From contig PEXO01000087.1 in the NCBI GenBank assembly GCA_002779045.1, positions 1 through 19,782 on the forward strand: a stretch of 19,782 bases of DNA, in the 5' to 3' direction. Every line of letters begins with the position of its first letter. Position 1 is the first letter of the stretch. The notes beneath the pieces were generated by a model. The model worked only from the letters and a program-made list of their open reading frames with translations, ran no database searches and had not been told where the DNA came from. This DNA is from Elusimicrobia bacterium CG08_land_8_20_14_0_20_59_10. Its GTDB lineage: Bacteria; Elusimicrobiota; Elusimicrobia; Elusimicrobiales; UBA9959. Positions 6,163-14,737 of this stretch are shown piece after piece. A program made the position numbers and the translations under genes.

Positions 6163-6851
6163 ACTACACCCGCCACTTCGCCCGGCTTACCCTGAGAGCG
6201 CTGTTCTCCTCCGGCTATTTTTATATCACGATAGCGGCCATGACCTTCCTTTTCTTCCTTATAGTTCCCAAGCTGGCTCCCCTCCTGAACGAGAAGGTCC
6301 TGGCTGAACTGCTGGCCGGGCAGCTGGTGTATATCCTGCTCTCCACCGGCATACTGCTGGTCTTCATGTGCGCCCAGCCGGTCTTCGTTTCCGAGAAGCA
6401 GCAGGGCGCGCTGATCGCGCTGCTGTACTCCCCGGCCTCCGCCGGAGAACTGCTGCTGGGCAAATGCCTGGGAGTGATGACGGCCGCGCTCTTCGGCTCG
6501 GCCGTTTCGCTGCTGGTCCCCCTCAGCGGCTACCCGGTAATGCTGAAAGCTTTCCTGTCGCTGAAGGTGGCCGTGGCGCTGGTTATTGTTTTCGGGATAA
6601 TTTTCAGCTATACGGCAATAGCCGGAATGCTGCTCTTGTGCTCCCGCAACATAAAGGTGCTCTACCCGGTATTGTTCTTCCTGAACTATGTCCCGATGCA
6701 GCTGCAGAAATACGTAAAGAGCTATATGCTGGCCAACGGGCTCGGGAGCGCGAACTGGATGCACCTGGTCCCGCTGGTCTTTCTCCTGGCCGCCGCGGCG
6801 CTTCTCTACCGGTTTTATTTTTCAAAACAGCGGATAACCGCCTCGGTGTGA
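6159..6851 (+). CDS. ABC-2-type permease subunit, second
   Basis: A 230-residue polytopic protein with about six membrane segments. Residues 78-101 (VSEKQQGALIALLYSPASAG followed by ELLLG) match the ABC-2 loop pattern E...GT...LL..P......LLGK more clearly than in the preceding subunit. It overlaps that gene by ATGA, a standard translational coupling. It is the last gene of the operon; the convergent membrane glycosyltransferase-like gene ends 28 bases away. No clear immunity gene follows, so resistance to the peptide, if needed, would rest on this transporter or the TPR-like protein. Confidence 0.82.
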   Translation: MNYTRHFARLTLRALFSSGYFYITIAAMTFLFFLIVPKLAPLLNEKVLAELLAGQLVYILLSTGILLVFMCAQPVFVSEKQQGALIALLYSPASAGELLLGKCLGVMTAALFGSAVSLLVPLSGYPVMLKAFLSLKVAVALVIVFGIIFSYTAIAGMLLLCSRNIKVLYPVLFFLNYVPMQLQKYVKSYMLANGLGSANWMHLVPLVFLLAAAALLYRFYFSKQRITASV

Positions 6852-6879
6852 CCCCGGCGGCGAACGACGGCTCTCTTTT

Positions 6880-8043
6880 TTATATTCTTTTCTCGGCGCG
6901 GAGCTTCTGCAGGGCCGGCTCCGCCGCTTTCCAAAGCAGCGCGGCCGCGCCGCTTATCCCTATCCCGCAATAAACGCACAGCAGCCACAAACTGTTGAGA
7001 TAGAACCGCAGTTCCACCCCGCTGCCCGCGGCCACCTGGTCTATGTTCGCGATAAAGGAGACCGGCAGGAGCAGTACCGGCAGGAGCAGTAGGTCCGGGT
7101 ACTCCCTTTTTTTCAGAAGGAAGAATATCCCGGCCAGCGCGGCCAGGAGCGTTATCTTATAGTGCAGCAGCCTGGGGAGATAATGGAAGAACCCGGTACC
7201 GTAGGCCTTCACCAGGTTTACCGCCGCGGCGGAGGGGCCGTCGCGCAGGATGAACTCCCCCAGGCCCATCGGACCGCCGGTGAAGCGGTCCCCGGAGCGG
7301 GGCCCGTTCTTCTCGGTATTCAGCCAGAACCTGGCCGCGGTGGCGTTGGAATAGACCGGGTTTCCGAATTTCCGGTACTGGTGCGCCAGGTACGGAGCCG
7401 TCAGCACGAGCGACACGGCCAGCACGAAAGCGCCGAAGACGGCGCGGCGCTTCGACCGCTCCGAAAGCGCATAAATTAATATGATGAGCAGCACCACCAG
7501 GATATTCTCAAGCCTGGTGAGCATACACAGGCCGCCGGCCGCGCCGAGGAGAACGGCTTTTTTCCGGGACATTTCCTTTCCGGAAAGCCCGAACCAGAAG
7601 ACCATCAGCAGCAGGCCGCTGGTGAGATTGCTCACGCCCTGCACACAGTAATAGCCGGCATACGGGTTAGCCGCCAGCAGCGCCGCCGCGGCCAGTCCCG
7701 CGGCCGGCCCGCGGACCTTCCCGGCAACGAACAGCAGCAAAAGGACCGAAACCGCGAAGACTACTACCGTAACGGCGCGCGGCGCCGTCCCGTCGGAAAG
7801 GCCGGCCGCCAGCATGAGCTTGGTGAGAAAGACCGGGACCGGCTCGCGCAGCCCCGAATCGTAAAAGAAATGCGAAGCCCGGGCCAGGTCGGGGTAGGCC
7901 ACGGGATCGCTCAGGGGAACGCCTGCATACAGGGCCCAGGAGGTCCAGAGATTGTAAGCCAGCACGGCCAGAACGGCCGCGGCAGCGATCTTCCCTGATA
8001 CCTTAATACTCATTATAGCATCACTGATCTTCCGCCGCGGCAT
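6880..8043 (-). CDS. Polytopic membrane glycosyltransferase-like protein (GT39/PMT-like)
   Basis: A 387-residue membrane protein with roughly ten hydrophobic segments. After the first segment is a periplasmic-type loop with Asp/Pro-rich sequence (PLSDPVAYPDLARASHFF, then DSGLREPVPVF), where lipid-linked-sugar glycosyltransferases of the PMT/ArnT group keep catalytic acidic residues. A second loop at about 225-262 carries NTEKNGPRSGDRFTGG. It probably moves a sugar from a polyprenyl-phosphate donor onto an envelope acceptor; the substrate cannot be read. The start is unresolved. ATG at 8043 follows a strong hairpin by only a few bases and has no Shine-Dalgarno. ATG at 8013 (377 residues) gives a cleaner N-terminus but only a weak GGAAG 14-15 bases off. 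It lies 52 bases after gyrA on the same strand. Confidence 0.7.
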   Translation of the reverse strand: MPRRKISDAIMSIKVSGKIAAAAVLAVLAYNLWTSWALYAGVPLSDPVAYPDLARASHFFYDSGLREPVPVFLTKLMLAAGLSDGTAPRAVTVVVFAVSVLLLLFVAGKVRGPAAGLAAAALLAANPYAGYYCVQGVSNLTSGLLLMVFWFGLSGKEMSRKKAVLLGAAGGLCMLTRLENILVVLLIILIYALSERSKRRAVFGAFVLAVSLVLTAPYLAHQYRKFGNPVYSNATAARFWLNTEKNGPRSGDRFTGGPMGLGEFILRDGPSAAAVNLVKAYGTGFFHYLPRLLHYKITLLAALAGIFFLLKKREYPDLLLLPVLLLPVSFIANIDQVAAGSGVELRFYLNSLWLLCVYCGIGISGAAALLWKAAEPALQKLRAEKRI

Positions 8044-8046
8044 GGA

Positions 8047-8083
8047 ACGGCGGCCGTGGCGCTTTCACACCGCCGGCCGCCGT
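8047..8083 (-). repeat. GC-rich hairpin between gyrA and next gene
   Basis: ACGGCGGCCG (8047-8056) and CGGCCGCCGT (8074-8083) form a perfect ten-base stem with a 17-base loop, in the 52-base gap after the gyrA stop codon. No U-run follows in either direction, so it is not a standard intrinsic terminator. It may mark the 3' end of gyrA mRNA or attenuate read-through into the membrane protein gene. Confidence 0.55.
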
Positions 8084-8095
8084 AACGGGAACAGC

Positions 8096-10606
8096 TTATT
8101 TCTTCTCTTGCGCGGGAGGAGGCAGGCCTTTCGCCTCCTCGTCCACCACGGGCTCCACGGAGGCTATCTTGTCGCCTTCCTCCATGCGCACCAGGCGCAC
8201 GCCCTGCGTATTGCGGCTTATCACCCGCAGGGTCTTGCAGGACATGCGTATTATCTTGCCTTTCTCGGTCATCAGCATCAGGTGGTCCTTGTTCTCCACC
8301 AGGTAAAGACCCACCACCGAACCGTTGCGGTCGGTGGCCTTGATGGTGATCACGCCGGAGCCGCCGCGGCCCTGGTGACGGTATTCGTCGAGGTCGGTGC
8401 GCTTGCCGTAGCCGTTCTCGCAGACCGTCAGCAGGGTCTTCTTCGTCTTAGGCTCGGCCACTTCCATCCCTATCACCTGGTCTTCCTTGCCCAGCCTTAT
8501 GCCGCGCACGCCCATGGCATTGCGGCCCATCGAGCGCACGTCCTCTTCGCTGAAGCGTATGGACATGCCCTCTTTGGTGCCGATGATTATCTCGTATTTG
8601 CCGTCGGTATTACCGACGCTGGTCAGAATATCCCCGTCCTCCAGGCCTATGGCTATTATGCCGGAGCGCCGGATATTGGCGAAGTCGGAGATAGGCGTCT
8701 TCTTGATATTGCCCTTGCGGGTGCACATCACTATGAAGCCCTCCTTGTCTCTGGCCTCGGAGAAGGACTCGATGGCCAGCACGGAGGTGACCTTCTCGTC
8801 CTTTATCTGCAGGAGGTTGACTATGGCCTTGCCGCGGGAAGTCCGGTTGCCTTCGGGGATCTCGTAGCCCTTGAGGGCGTACACCTTGCCGCGCGTAGTG
8901 AACATCAGGATCGTGGCGTGGCTGGAGGTGACGAAGAGCTTCTCGATGAAATCCTCCTCCCTCACTTCGGAACCTATGATGCCGCGGCCCCCGCGGCCCT
9001 GCACCTTGTAGGTATCGGAGGGGATGCGCTTTATATAGCCGCCGTGGGACATGGTGATGACCACGTTCTCCTCGGGGATAAGGTCCTCTATGTCGAGCTC
9101 GGCGGCCTCGCCGGTGATCTCGGTCTGGCGCTTGTCGCCGTACTTTTCTTTCATCTCTTTGAGCTCGTCGATGATGATCTTCAGGACTTTTTTGGGGTCG
9201 GCGAGGATGGCCCTCAGTTCGCTGACAAGCTTCATCAGGCCGCGGTGCTCTTCCTCAATAGCGCCCGCTTCAAGACGGGTCAACTGGTGCAGACGCATAT
9301 CGAGTATGGCCTGCGCCTGTATATCCGACAGGGCGAATTTCGCCATCAACTTGCCTTTGGCCTCCAGCGAATCCTTGGATTTTTTTATTATCTCGACTAC
9401 GGCGTCGATGTTCTGCAGGGCTATCAGGTAGCCTTCCAGTATATGGGCGCGGGCCAGCGCCTTTTTCAGATCGTACTTGGTCCGGTTCACCACCATCAGG
9501 CGGCGGTGCCGCACATACTGCAGCATGACCTCTTTGACCGGCAGCACGCGGGGACGGCCGTCCACTATGGCGAGCATTATCACGCCGAAGGAACTCTCCA
9601 TCTGCGTATGCTTGTAAAGCTGGTTCAGGACCACCTGGGCATTGCCGTCGCGCTTGATCTCTATAACCACGCGCATCCCGCGGCGGTCGGACTCGTCGCG
9701 GATGTCGGAGATGTCCGGTATCTTCTTTTCCTTCACCAGTTCGGCGATGTTCTCGATAAGATTGGCCTTGTTGACCTGGTAGGGGATCTCGGTGATGACG
9801 ATCGCCTCGCGGTTCCCCTTCATCTCCTCGATCTCCGCCCGCGCCTGCGTCTTGAACGATCCGCGGCCCGTTTCAAAGTAGCTTTTTATTCCCTTGCGGC
9901 CGCGGATGATGCCGCCCGTCGGGAAGTCGGGGCCCTTCATTATTTTCATCAGCTCTTTGGTCTCAAGATCGGGATTCTCTATTACCGCTATCGTGGCGTC
10001 GCAGACCTCGGCCAGGTTATGCGTGGGGATATTTGTCGCCATGCCGACCGCAATACCCGAAGAGCCGTTCACCAGCAGGTTCGGCAGCTTGGCGGGCAGC
10101 ACCGACGGCTCGGTCATGGAGCCGTCGTAGTTGGGCACGAACTTTACGGTCTCTTTCTCTATATCGGCCAGCAGTTCGCCGGCTATGCCGGACAGGCGGG
10201 CCTCGGTATAGCGCATCGCGGCGGCGGGATCGCCGTCCACGGAACCGAAATTGCCCTGCCCGTCCACCAGCGTGTAGCGCAGGCTGAACTTCTGGGCCAT
10301 GCGCACGAGGGTGTCGTAAATGGAAGCGTCGCCGTGCGGATGGTATTTCCCCATCACGTCGCCGACTATGCGGGCGGATTTCTTAAAGGGCTTGTTGTGC
10401 TGCAGGCCCATGTCGTCCATGGTGTAGAGCACGCGGCGGTGCACGGGTTTCAGGCCGTCCCGGACATCGGGCAGCGCGCGGCCCACTATGACGCTCATCG
10501 AGTATTCAATATACGAGGACTTCATCTCCTCGCTGATGTCCCGGTCCACGATGTTGACGAACATGTCTTCCGGCGGTTTCGGTGTCTTGTCTTTATGTTC
10601 TGCCAT
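8096..10606 (-). CDS. gyrA: DNA gyrase subunit A
   Basis: GyrA (836 residues) forms the A2B2 gyrase that introduces negative supercoils, breaking and rejoining DNA through its active-site tyrosine. The catalytic motif AAAMRYTEA places Tyr at 133. The quinolone-binding region reads GDVMGKYHPHGDASIYDTL (82-100), with Ala94 where E. coli has Ser83, and Asp98 at the Asp87 position. The GyrA-box, needed for DNA wrapping, is QGRGGRG at 536-542. The beta-pinwheel domain runs to about 820, with a second QGRGG-like motif at 745-749. The start ATG has AAGGAG eight bases upstream on the minus strand. It follows gyrB by 176 bases, a gap holding a long inverted repeat. Length and motifs are typical of the family. 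Confidence 0.98.
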   Translation of the reverse strand: MAEHKDKTPKPPEDMFVNIVDRDISEEMKSSYIEYSMSVIVGRALPDVRDGLKPVHRRVLYTMDDMGLQHNKPFKKSARIVGDVMGKYHPHGDASIYDTLVRMAQKFSLRYTLVDGQGNFGSVDGDPAAAMRYTEARLSGIAGELLADIEKETVKFVPNYDGSMTEPSVLPAKLPNLLVNGSSGIAVGMATNIPTHNLAEVCDATIAVIENPDLETKELMKIMKGPDFPTGGIIRGRKGIKSYFETGRGSFKTQARAEIEEMKGNREAIVITEIPYQVNKANLIENIAELVKEKKIPDISDIRDESDRRGMRVVIEIKRDGNAQVVLNQLYKHTQMESSFGVIMLAIVDGRPRVLPVKEVMLQYVRHRRLMVVNRTKYDLKKALARAHILEGYLIALQNIDAVVEIIKKSKDSLEAKGKLMAKFALSDIQAQAILDMRLHQLTRLEAGAIEEEHRGLMKLVSELRAILADPKKVLKIIIDELKEMKEKYGDKRQTEITGEAAELDIEDLIPEENVVITMSHGGYIKRIPSDTYKVQGRGGRGIIGSEVREEDFIEKLFVTSSHATILMFTTRGKVYALKGYEIPEGNRTSRGKAIVNLLQIKDEKVTSVLAIESFSEARDKEGFIVMCTRKGNIKKTPISDFANIRRSGIIAIGLEDGDILTSVGNTDGKYEIIIGTKEGMSIRFSEEDVRSMGRNAMGVRGIRLGKEDQVIGMEVAEPKTKKTLLTVCENGYGKRTDLDEYRHQGRGGSGVITIKATDRNGSVVGLYLVENKDHLMLMTEKGKIIRMSCKTLRVISRNTQGVRLVRMEEGDKIASVEPVVDEEAKGLPPPAQEKK

Positions 10607-10645
10607 TAAAAAACTCCTTAAGAATTTGTACGGGAAAACTTTTAT

Positions 10646-10767
10646 TTCACCACCGAGACACAGAGAGGGAGGAGTAAACGCGGAGAAAAATATAACGGAA
10701 ATTTTAATCCTTCTTTTTTCTTCTCTTTCTCCTCTGACCTCTTCCCCCTCTGTGCCTCTGTGGTGAA
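10646..10767. repeat. Long imperfect inverted repeat between gyrB and gyrA
   Basis: TTCACCACCGAGACACAGAG (10646-10665) is matched by the reverse complement of 10748-10767, which reads TTCACCACAGAGGCACAGAG: 18 of 20 identical. The similarity continues weakly into purine-rich and pyrimidine-rich flanks, including GGAGAAAAA at 10682-10690 against a T/C-rich tract at 10711-10733. The TTCACCAC-AGAG-CACAGAG sequence is like a short intergenic element I have seen in multiple copies in various bacterial genomes, usually as facing pairs. No other copy is visible in this window. The folded RNA could affect gyrA expression relative to gyrB. Confidence 0.7.
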
Positions 10768-10782
10768 CTCTTCTCTCTTCTC

Positions 10783-13245
10783 TTAAATATCCAGATTCCG
10801 GGCGGCCAGCGCGTTCTGTTCTATGAACACGCGGCGCGGCTCCACCTTGTCTCCCATCAGGGTAGTGAACATCTTCTCGGCCTCGGCCGGGTCCTCCAGG
10901 GAGACCTTCAGAAGCTTCCTCTTATAGGGGTCCATGGTCGTTTCCCAGAGCTGTTCCGGGTCCATTTCGCCCAGACCCTTATAGCGCTGAATATGTGCGC
11001 CCGCGGCGCCTATTTTCATAACGTTATCCAGCAGGCTCTTCAGGTCCTTCGCCCCGACCAGGGTCTTCTCGTTGAAAAGCTCGAACACATTATCCTTCTT
11101 CTTTGTTTCATCCGCCTGGAAGTCGGCTATGTTATAGCCAAAAGTCTTTATTTTGGCCGCGAGATTATTAAGCCTGGTGAATTCGCCGAGAGGCTGGAAC
11201 TCGGGCCCCAGGTCCTCGTCGTCCATGTCGGCCTCCTGCACCCCTTCCCTGGCCAGGGAGTCCCGGTGCTTCTGTATATGTTCATTCTCGTAGTTGAGCC
11301 ACTCATTCTCTGTGAAGAAGTAGCGGTAGGTTTCCGGACCGGTCTCTATGCGGTACAGCGGCACCTGGCCGTCGGCCTGGAATTTTACAAAATCGTTCAA
11401 GGTGAGGTTCTTGGTTTCCAACTTGCGGCTGGTGTTCTCTATGGAGATGACCAGCTCCAGCAGTTCAAAAAGCTCCCTGGGCTCCATATTTCTGCCTTTG
11501 GCTTTCACGTTTATGCAGGCAACGGCTTCCTTCAACTGCCACTTCTGCAGTTTTTCCTCATTCTCGAAATAAGACTCGAACTTGCCTTTTTTTACCTTAT
11601 AGAGCGGCGGCTGGGCTATGTAAATATGGCCCTGTTCCACCAGCTGGCGCATCTGCCTGTAAAAGAAGGTGAGAAGCAGCGTGCGGATATGCTGCCCGTC
11701 CACGTCGGCGTCGGCCATTATGACGAGCTTATGGTAACGCAGCTTCTCTATATCGAAACCGTCCTCTCCCTCGCCGATACCGGTGCCGATAGCGGAGATA
11801 AGGGTGCGGATCTGCTCGCTGGAAATAATTTTCACCAGCTGGGATTTTTCAACGTTGAGTATCTTGCCGCGCAGCGGCAGTATGGCCTGAAACACGCGGT
11901 CACGGCCCTGCTTGGCCGAGCCACCGGCCGAGTCTCCCTCCACGATGAAGAGCTCGGATTTCCTGGGGTCCTTCTCCTGGCAGTCGGCGAGCTTGCCCGG
12001 CAGGCCGGACTCGGTAAGCGAACCTTTGCGGCGCGCCAGTTCCTTGGCGCGGCGGGCGGCCTCGCGGGCCTCAGCGGCGCCGAGGCCCTTCTGGCAGATG
12101 GCTTTGGCTATGGACGGGTGCTCCTCAAAGAAGGTGGAGAGAGCCTCTCCGGCGAGGCTTTTAACGATGCCTTCCACTTCACCATTGCCCAGCTTGGTCT
12201 TGGTCTGCCCCTCGAACTGCGGGTTAGGGATCTTCACCGATATAACAACGGTAAGACCCTCTCTGACGTCGTCGCCGGTGACGCTGTATTCTTTGTCCTT
12301 GAGCAGTTCATACTTCCTTATATAGTCGTTTATCACGCGCGTCAGCGCCGAGCGGAAACCGGACACGTGCGTGCCTCCCTCTATGGTCTTGATATTGTTA
12401 ACGAAGGAGAAGATCGTTTCGGAATAGTCGCCGTTATACTGTATGGCCAGGTCCAGCATAACTTCGCCTTCGGTCTTGGAGACGAAAATAGGGTCCGCGT
12501 TGATAACCTGCTTATTGGTGTTAAGGAACTTCACGAACTGTTTTATCCCGCCCTCGAAGGAGAAGGTATGCCTTTTTCCCTCTTCCCTCTCGTCGATGAT
12601 ATTTATCCGGCAGCCGGGGTTAAGGAAAGCCAGTTCGCGCAGCCGGTTCGAAACCGTGTCGAAGGAGAATATCCCTTCACCGAAAATAGCGGTGTCCGGC
12701 TTAAAAGTAACGGTGGTGCCGTGGTCCGGGGTCGTATCTATGGCTTTAACGTCGGCCTGCGGCTTGCCGCGTTTATATTCCTGCCTCCAGATCTTGCCGT
12801 CGCGGTTAACCAGCAATTCCACCCATTCCGACAGCGCGTTAACCACGGAGACGCCCACCCCGTGCAGGCCGCCGGAAACCTTGTAGGCGCCCTTGTCGAA
12901 TTTTCCGCCGGCATGCAGCACGGTCATGACGACTTCCATGGCGGATTTGCCCTTGAGCTTCGGGTCCTTCACTTCCTTCATCGGGTCCACGGGGATGCCG
13001 CGGCCATTGTCGGAGACGGAGCAGATATTCTCCTCTTTCAGCACCACCTCTATCTTATTGCAGCCTCCGGCGAGTATTTCATCTACCGAATTGTCCACTA
13101 CTTCATAGACCAGGTGGTGCAGCCCCTGCGCCCCGGTAGAGCCTATATACATGGCCGGGCGCTTGCGCACGGCCTCAAGGCCTTCCAGGACCTGTATTTT
13201 AGAAGAATCGTAGTTTCCCTCTTTGGGATTGGCTGTCTTGTTCAT
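10783..13245 (-). CDS. gyrB: DNA gyrase subunit B
   Basis: GyrB (820 residues) supplies the ATPase of gyrase. GHKL motifs are EVVDNSVDE (48-56), DNGRGIPVD (79-87) and GGLHGVGVS (125-133). The TOPRIM metal-binding residues are in EGDSAGGSA (436-444) and DADVDG (512-517). A long insertion follows in the TOPRIM half (about 555-725), as in Gram-negative GyrB of about 800 residues rather than the short 640-residue Gram-positive form. The C-terminal RYKGLGEMDPEQLWETTM motif contacts GyrA. AGGAG ten bases before the ATG supports the start. It lies 47 bases downstream of the DUF721 gene, in the same direction as dnaA and dnaN, probably within one transcription unit. Confidence 0.98.
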   Translation of the reverse strand: MNKTANPKEGNYDSSKIQVLEGLEAVRKRPAMYIGSTGAQGLHHLVYEVVDNSVDEILAGGCNKIEVVLKEENICSVSDNGRGIPVDPMKEVKDPKLKGKSAMEVVMTVLHAGGKFDKGAYKVSGGLHGVGVSVVNALSEWVELLVNRDGKIWRQEYKRGKPQADVKAIDTTPDHGTTVTFKPDTAIFGEGIFSFDTVSNRLRELAFLNPGCRINIIDEREEGKRHTFSFEGGIKQFVKFLNTNKQVINADPIFVSKTEGEVMLDLAIQYNGDYSETIFSFVNNIKTIEGGTHVSGFRSALTRVINDYIRKYELLKDKEYSVTGDDVREGLTVVISVKIPNPQFEGQTKTKLGNGEVEGIVKSLAGEALSTFFEEHPSIAKAICQKGLGAAEAREAARRAKELARRKGSLTESGLPGKLADCQEKDPRKSELFIVEGDSAGGSAKQGRDRVFQAILPLRGKILNVEKSQLVKIISSEQIRTLISAIGTGIGEGEDGFDIEKLRYHKLVIMADADVDGQHIRTLLLTFFYRQMRQLVEQGHIYIAQPPLYKVKKGKFESYFENEEKLQKWQLKEAVACINVKAKGRNMEPRELFELLELVISIENTSRKLETKNLTLNDFVKFQADGQVPLYRIETGPETYRYFFTENEWLNYENEHIQKHRDSLAREGVQEADMDDEDLGPEFQPLGEFTRLNNLAAKIKTFGYNIADFQADETKKKDNVFELFNEKTLVGAKDLKSLLDNVMKIGAAGAHIQRYKGLGEMDPEQLWETTMDPYKRKLLKVSLEDPAEAEKMFTTLMGDKVEPRRVFIEQNALAARNLDI

Positions 13246-13292
13246 GGCTGTTGAACTCCTGTTATGTAGATAAGGTGTGTTTCAGTCTTCTC

Positions 13293-13601
13293 TTATATCC
13301 TGTTCGCCGTCTTTATGGCTTTTATCCAGGGCCGCCTGAAATATTTATTCAGGCTCTTGACCAGGACGGAACTGCGCAGGGCCAGCTCGCTGGCGGCCGG
13401 GGAAGAGGAAGGTTTAACCAGAATAAAACCCTTATCCACTCCCAACAGGGAACAATGTTCCCCCAGGCGGCCCAGCTCATTCTTCCACACCGCGTCCAGC
13501 ACCGCCAGGCGGTCCGGCGCGGCCCCGCCAAGGAATTTCCAGGAGGAAGAACAGAGATCTGCCGCCCGGGTCCAGTTGGAACTGCGCTTTTTAAGGAACA
13601 T
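13293..13601 (-). CDS. DUF721/DciA-like protein
   Basis: A 102-residue protein between dnaN and gyrB, the usual site of DUF721 genes. The family pattern is visible: a Trp early in the domain (LDAVWKNELGRLGEHCS), a conserved turn and strand (GVDKGFILVKPSSSPAASEL), and the C-terminal helix VLVKSLNKYFRRPWIKAIK. DciA members of this family help load the replicative helicase in bacteria that lack DnaC or DnaI, so this protein may act at the nearby origin; that role is inferred from family and position. The ATG is nine bases after the dnaN stop, with AAGG close upstream. The protein is short and very basic at the N-terminus. The symbol is withheld because sequence similarity to proven DciA cannot be measured here. 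Confidence 0.75.
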   Translation of the reverse strand: MFLKKRSSNWTRAADLCSSSWKFLGGAAPDRLAVLDAVWKNELGRLGEHCSLLGVDKGFILVKPSSSPAASELALRSSVLVKSLNKYFRRPWIKAIKTANRI

Positions 13602-13610
13602 AAGCCCGCC

Positions 13611-14726
13611 TTACTGCGTCCTCAGGGGCATTATTATATAAATAGTGTCCTCCCTGCCTTTCACGCGCAGCAGGGCAGGGGTGGAAGAAGACGCGAATTC
13701 CGCAGAAATATCGTTCTCCCCGGAGGCCTTCAGTATGTCCATGATAAATTTCGGGTTAAAGCTTATCTGGAACTCCTTGCCTTTATAGCCCGTCTCTATC
13801 TCGTCCTCGAAATCCATACTGGAGGAGGCGGAAGTAACCACGAGCGCACCGGGCTTAAAGGTGTACTTCACGGAACCGGACCGCTCACTGGAGCAGATGG
13901 CCGCGCGCTTGGTCACCGCCATGAGGGCTTCGGTTTTCAGGTCTATCTGCATCTCGTGAGACTTTGGTATGATCTGCTCATAGGCGGGAAAATTCCCCTC
14001 CACCAGGCGGGAGATGAAAACCGTCTTCCCTATCCTAAAACCTATCTGATTGGAGGAAAGCCCCACCGTTACCTCTTCCTTGTCGTCTATGCCGGCGCCT
14101 TTTATAAAGCGGGAAAGCTCGGCAAGTATCTTGGCCGGGACTATAACCTTGAAATCCTTTTTAGCCTTTACCTTCTTCGAGGTGGTCACAGCCAGCCGGC
14201 GGCCATCAGTGGCTACCAGGGAAAAAAGGTCTTTTTCATATTTCCAGAGCAGGCCGTTCAGAAAATGCCTGTCGTCCTCGGTGGAGGCCGAGAAGATGGT
14301 CCCGTTGATCATCTCCGCCAGCGCTTTGGCGGGGATCTTGAAAGAATTGCTTTCATCCAGGTCCGGAATCACGGGATAATCGTTCTTGGGAACTCCCCCC
14401 ATCTTGAACCGCGCTTTGCCGCTGAGTATGGATATCCTGTTGCTGTCGTCCACCGCCACGTTAACCTCGGATTCCCCCCCAAGGTTCTGTACTATTTCCA
14501 TGAATTTCTTGATAGGGACGGTTATGCTGCCTTCGCTCTTTACGCTGACGGGTATATAGTGCTTTATAGCCATCTCCAGGTCGGTAAAAACCACTTTTAT
14601 CCCTTTTTCCTCCGTTTCCATAAGGAAGTTCTGAAGTATGGGAATAGTGCCGGTTTTGGAGGAAACGCCCGCCTGGATGGTTTGAATACCTTTTATCAGG
14701 GTATCTCTACTACTGGATATTCTCAT
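13611..14726 (-). CDS. dnaN: DNA polymerase III beta sliding clamp
   Basis: A 371-residue sliding clamp that tethers DNA polymerase III and other enzymes to DNA as a ring-shaped dimer. The three-domain pattern is recognisable: N-terminal PILQNFLMET and VFTDLEMAIK; FMEIVQNLGG and ARFKMGG; ATDGRRLAV in the middle; EGNFPAYEQIIP; and the C-terminal DTIYIIMPLR that forms part of the peptide-binding groove. Length is normal (about 366 in E. coli). The start has GAGGAG eight bases upstream. That site overlaps a very good promoter -10 box, which makes the 5' end of the mRNA an open question. The gene follows dnaA by 124 bases. Confidence 0.97.
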   Translation of the reverse strand: MRISSSRDTLIKGIQTIQAGVSSKTGTIPILQNFLMETEEKGIKVVFTDLEMAIKHYIPVSVKSEGSITVPIKKFMEIVQNLGGESEVNVAVDDSNRISILSGKARFKMGGVPKNDYPVIPDLDESNSFKIPAKALAEMINGTIFSASTEDDRHFLNGLLWKYEKDLFSLVATDGRRLAVTTSKKVKAKKDFKVIVPAKILAELSRFIKGAGIDDKEEVTVGLSSNQIGFRIGKTVFISRLVEGNFPAYEQIIPKSHEMQIDLKTEALMAVTKRAAICSSERSGSVKYTFKPGALVVTSASSSMDFEDEIETGYKGKEFQISFNPKFIMDILKASGENDISAEFASSSTPALLRVKGREDTIYIIMPLRTQ

Positions 14727-14737
14727 CGTAATACTCC

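Noticed and set aside
8047..8083. Hairpin after gyrA as an intrinsic terminator
   Set aside because: The stem is strong but no T-run follows in either direction, so it was listed only as a repeat.
8042..10609. Very long plus-strand open frame (about 855 codons) opposite gyrA
   Set aside because: It is the antisense of gyrA in GC-rich DNA. Its protein is rich in His, Leu and Gly without domain structure, whereas the minus strand encodes unmistakable GyrA. Similar frames opposite gyrB (10993-13254) and dnaN (13251-14744) are rejected for the same reason.
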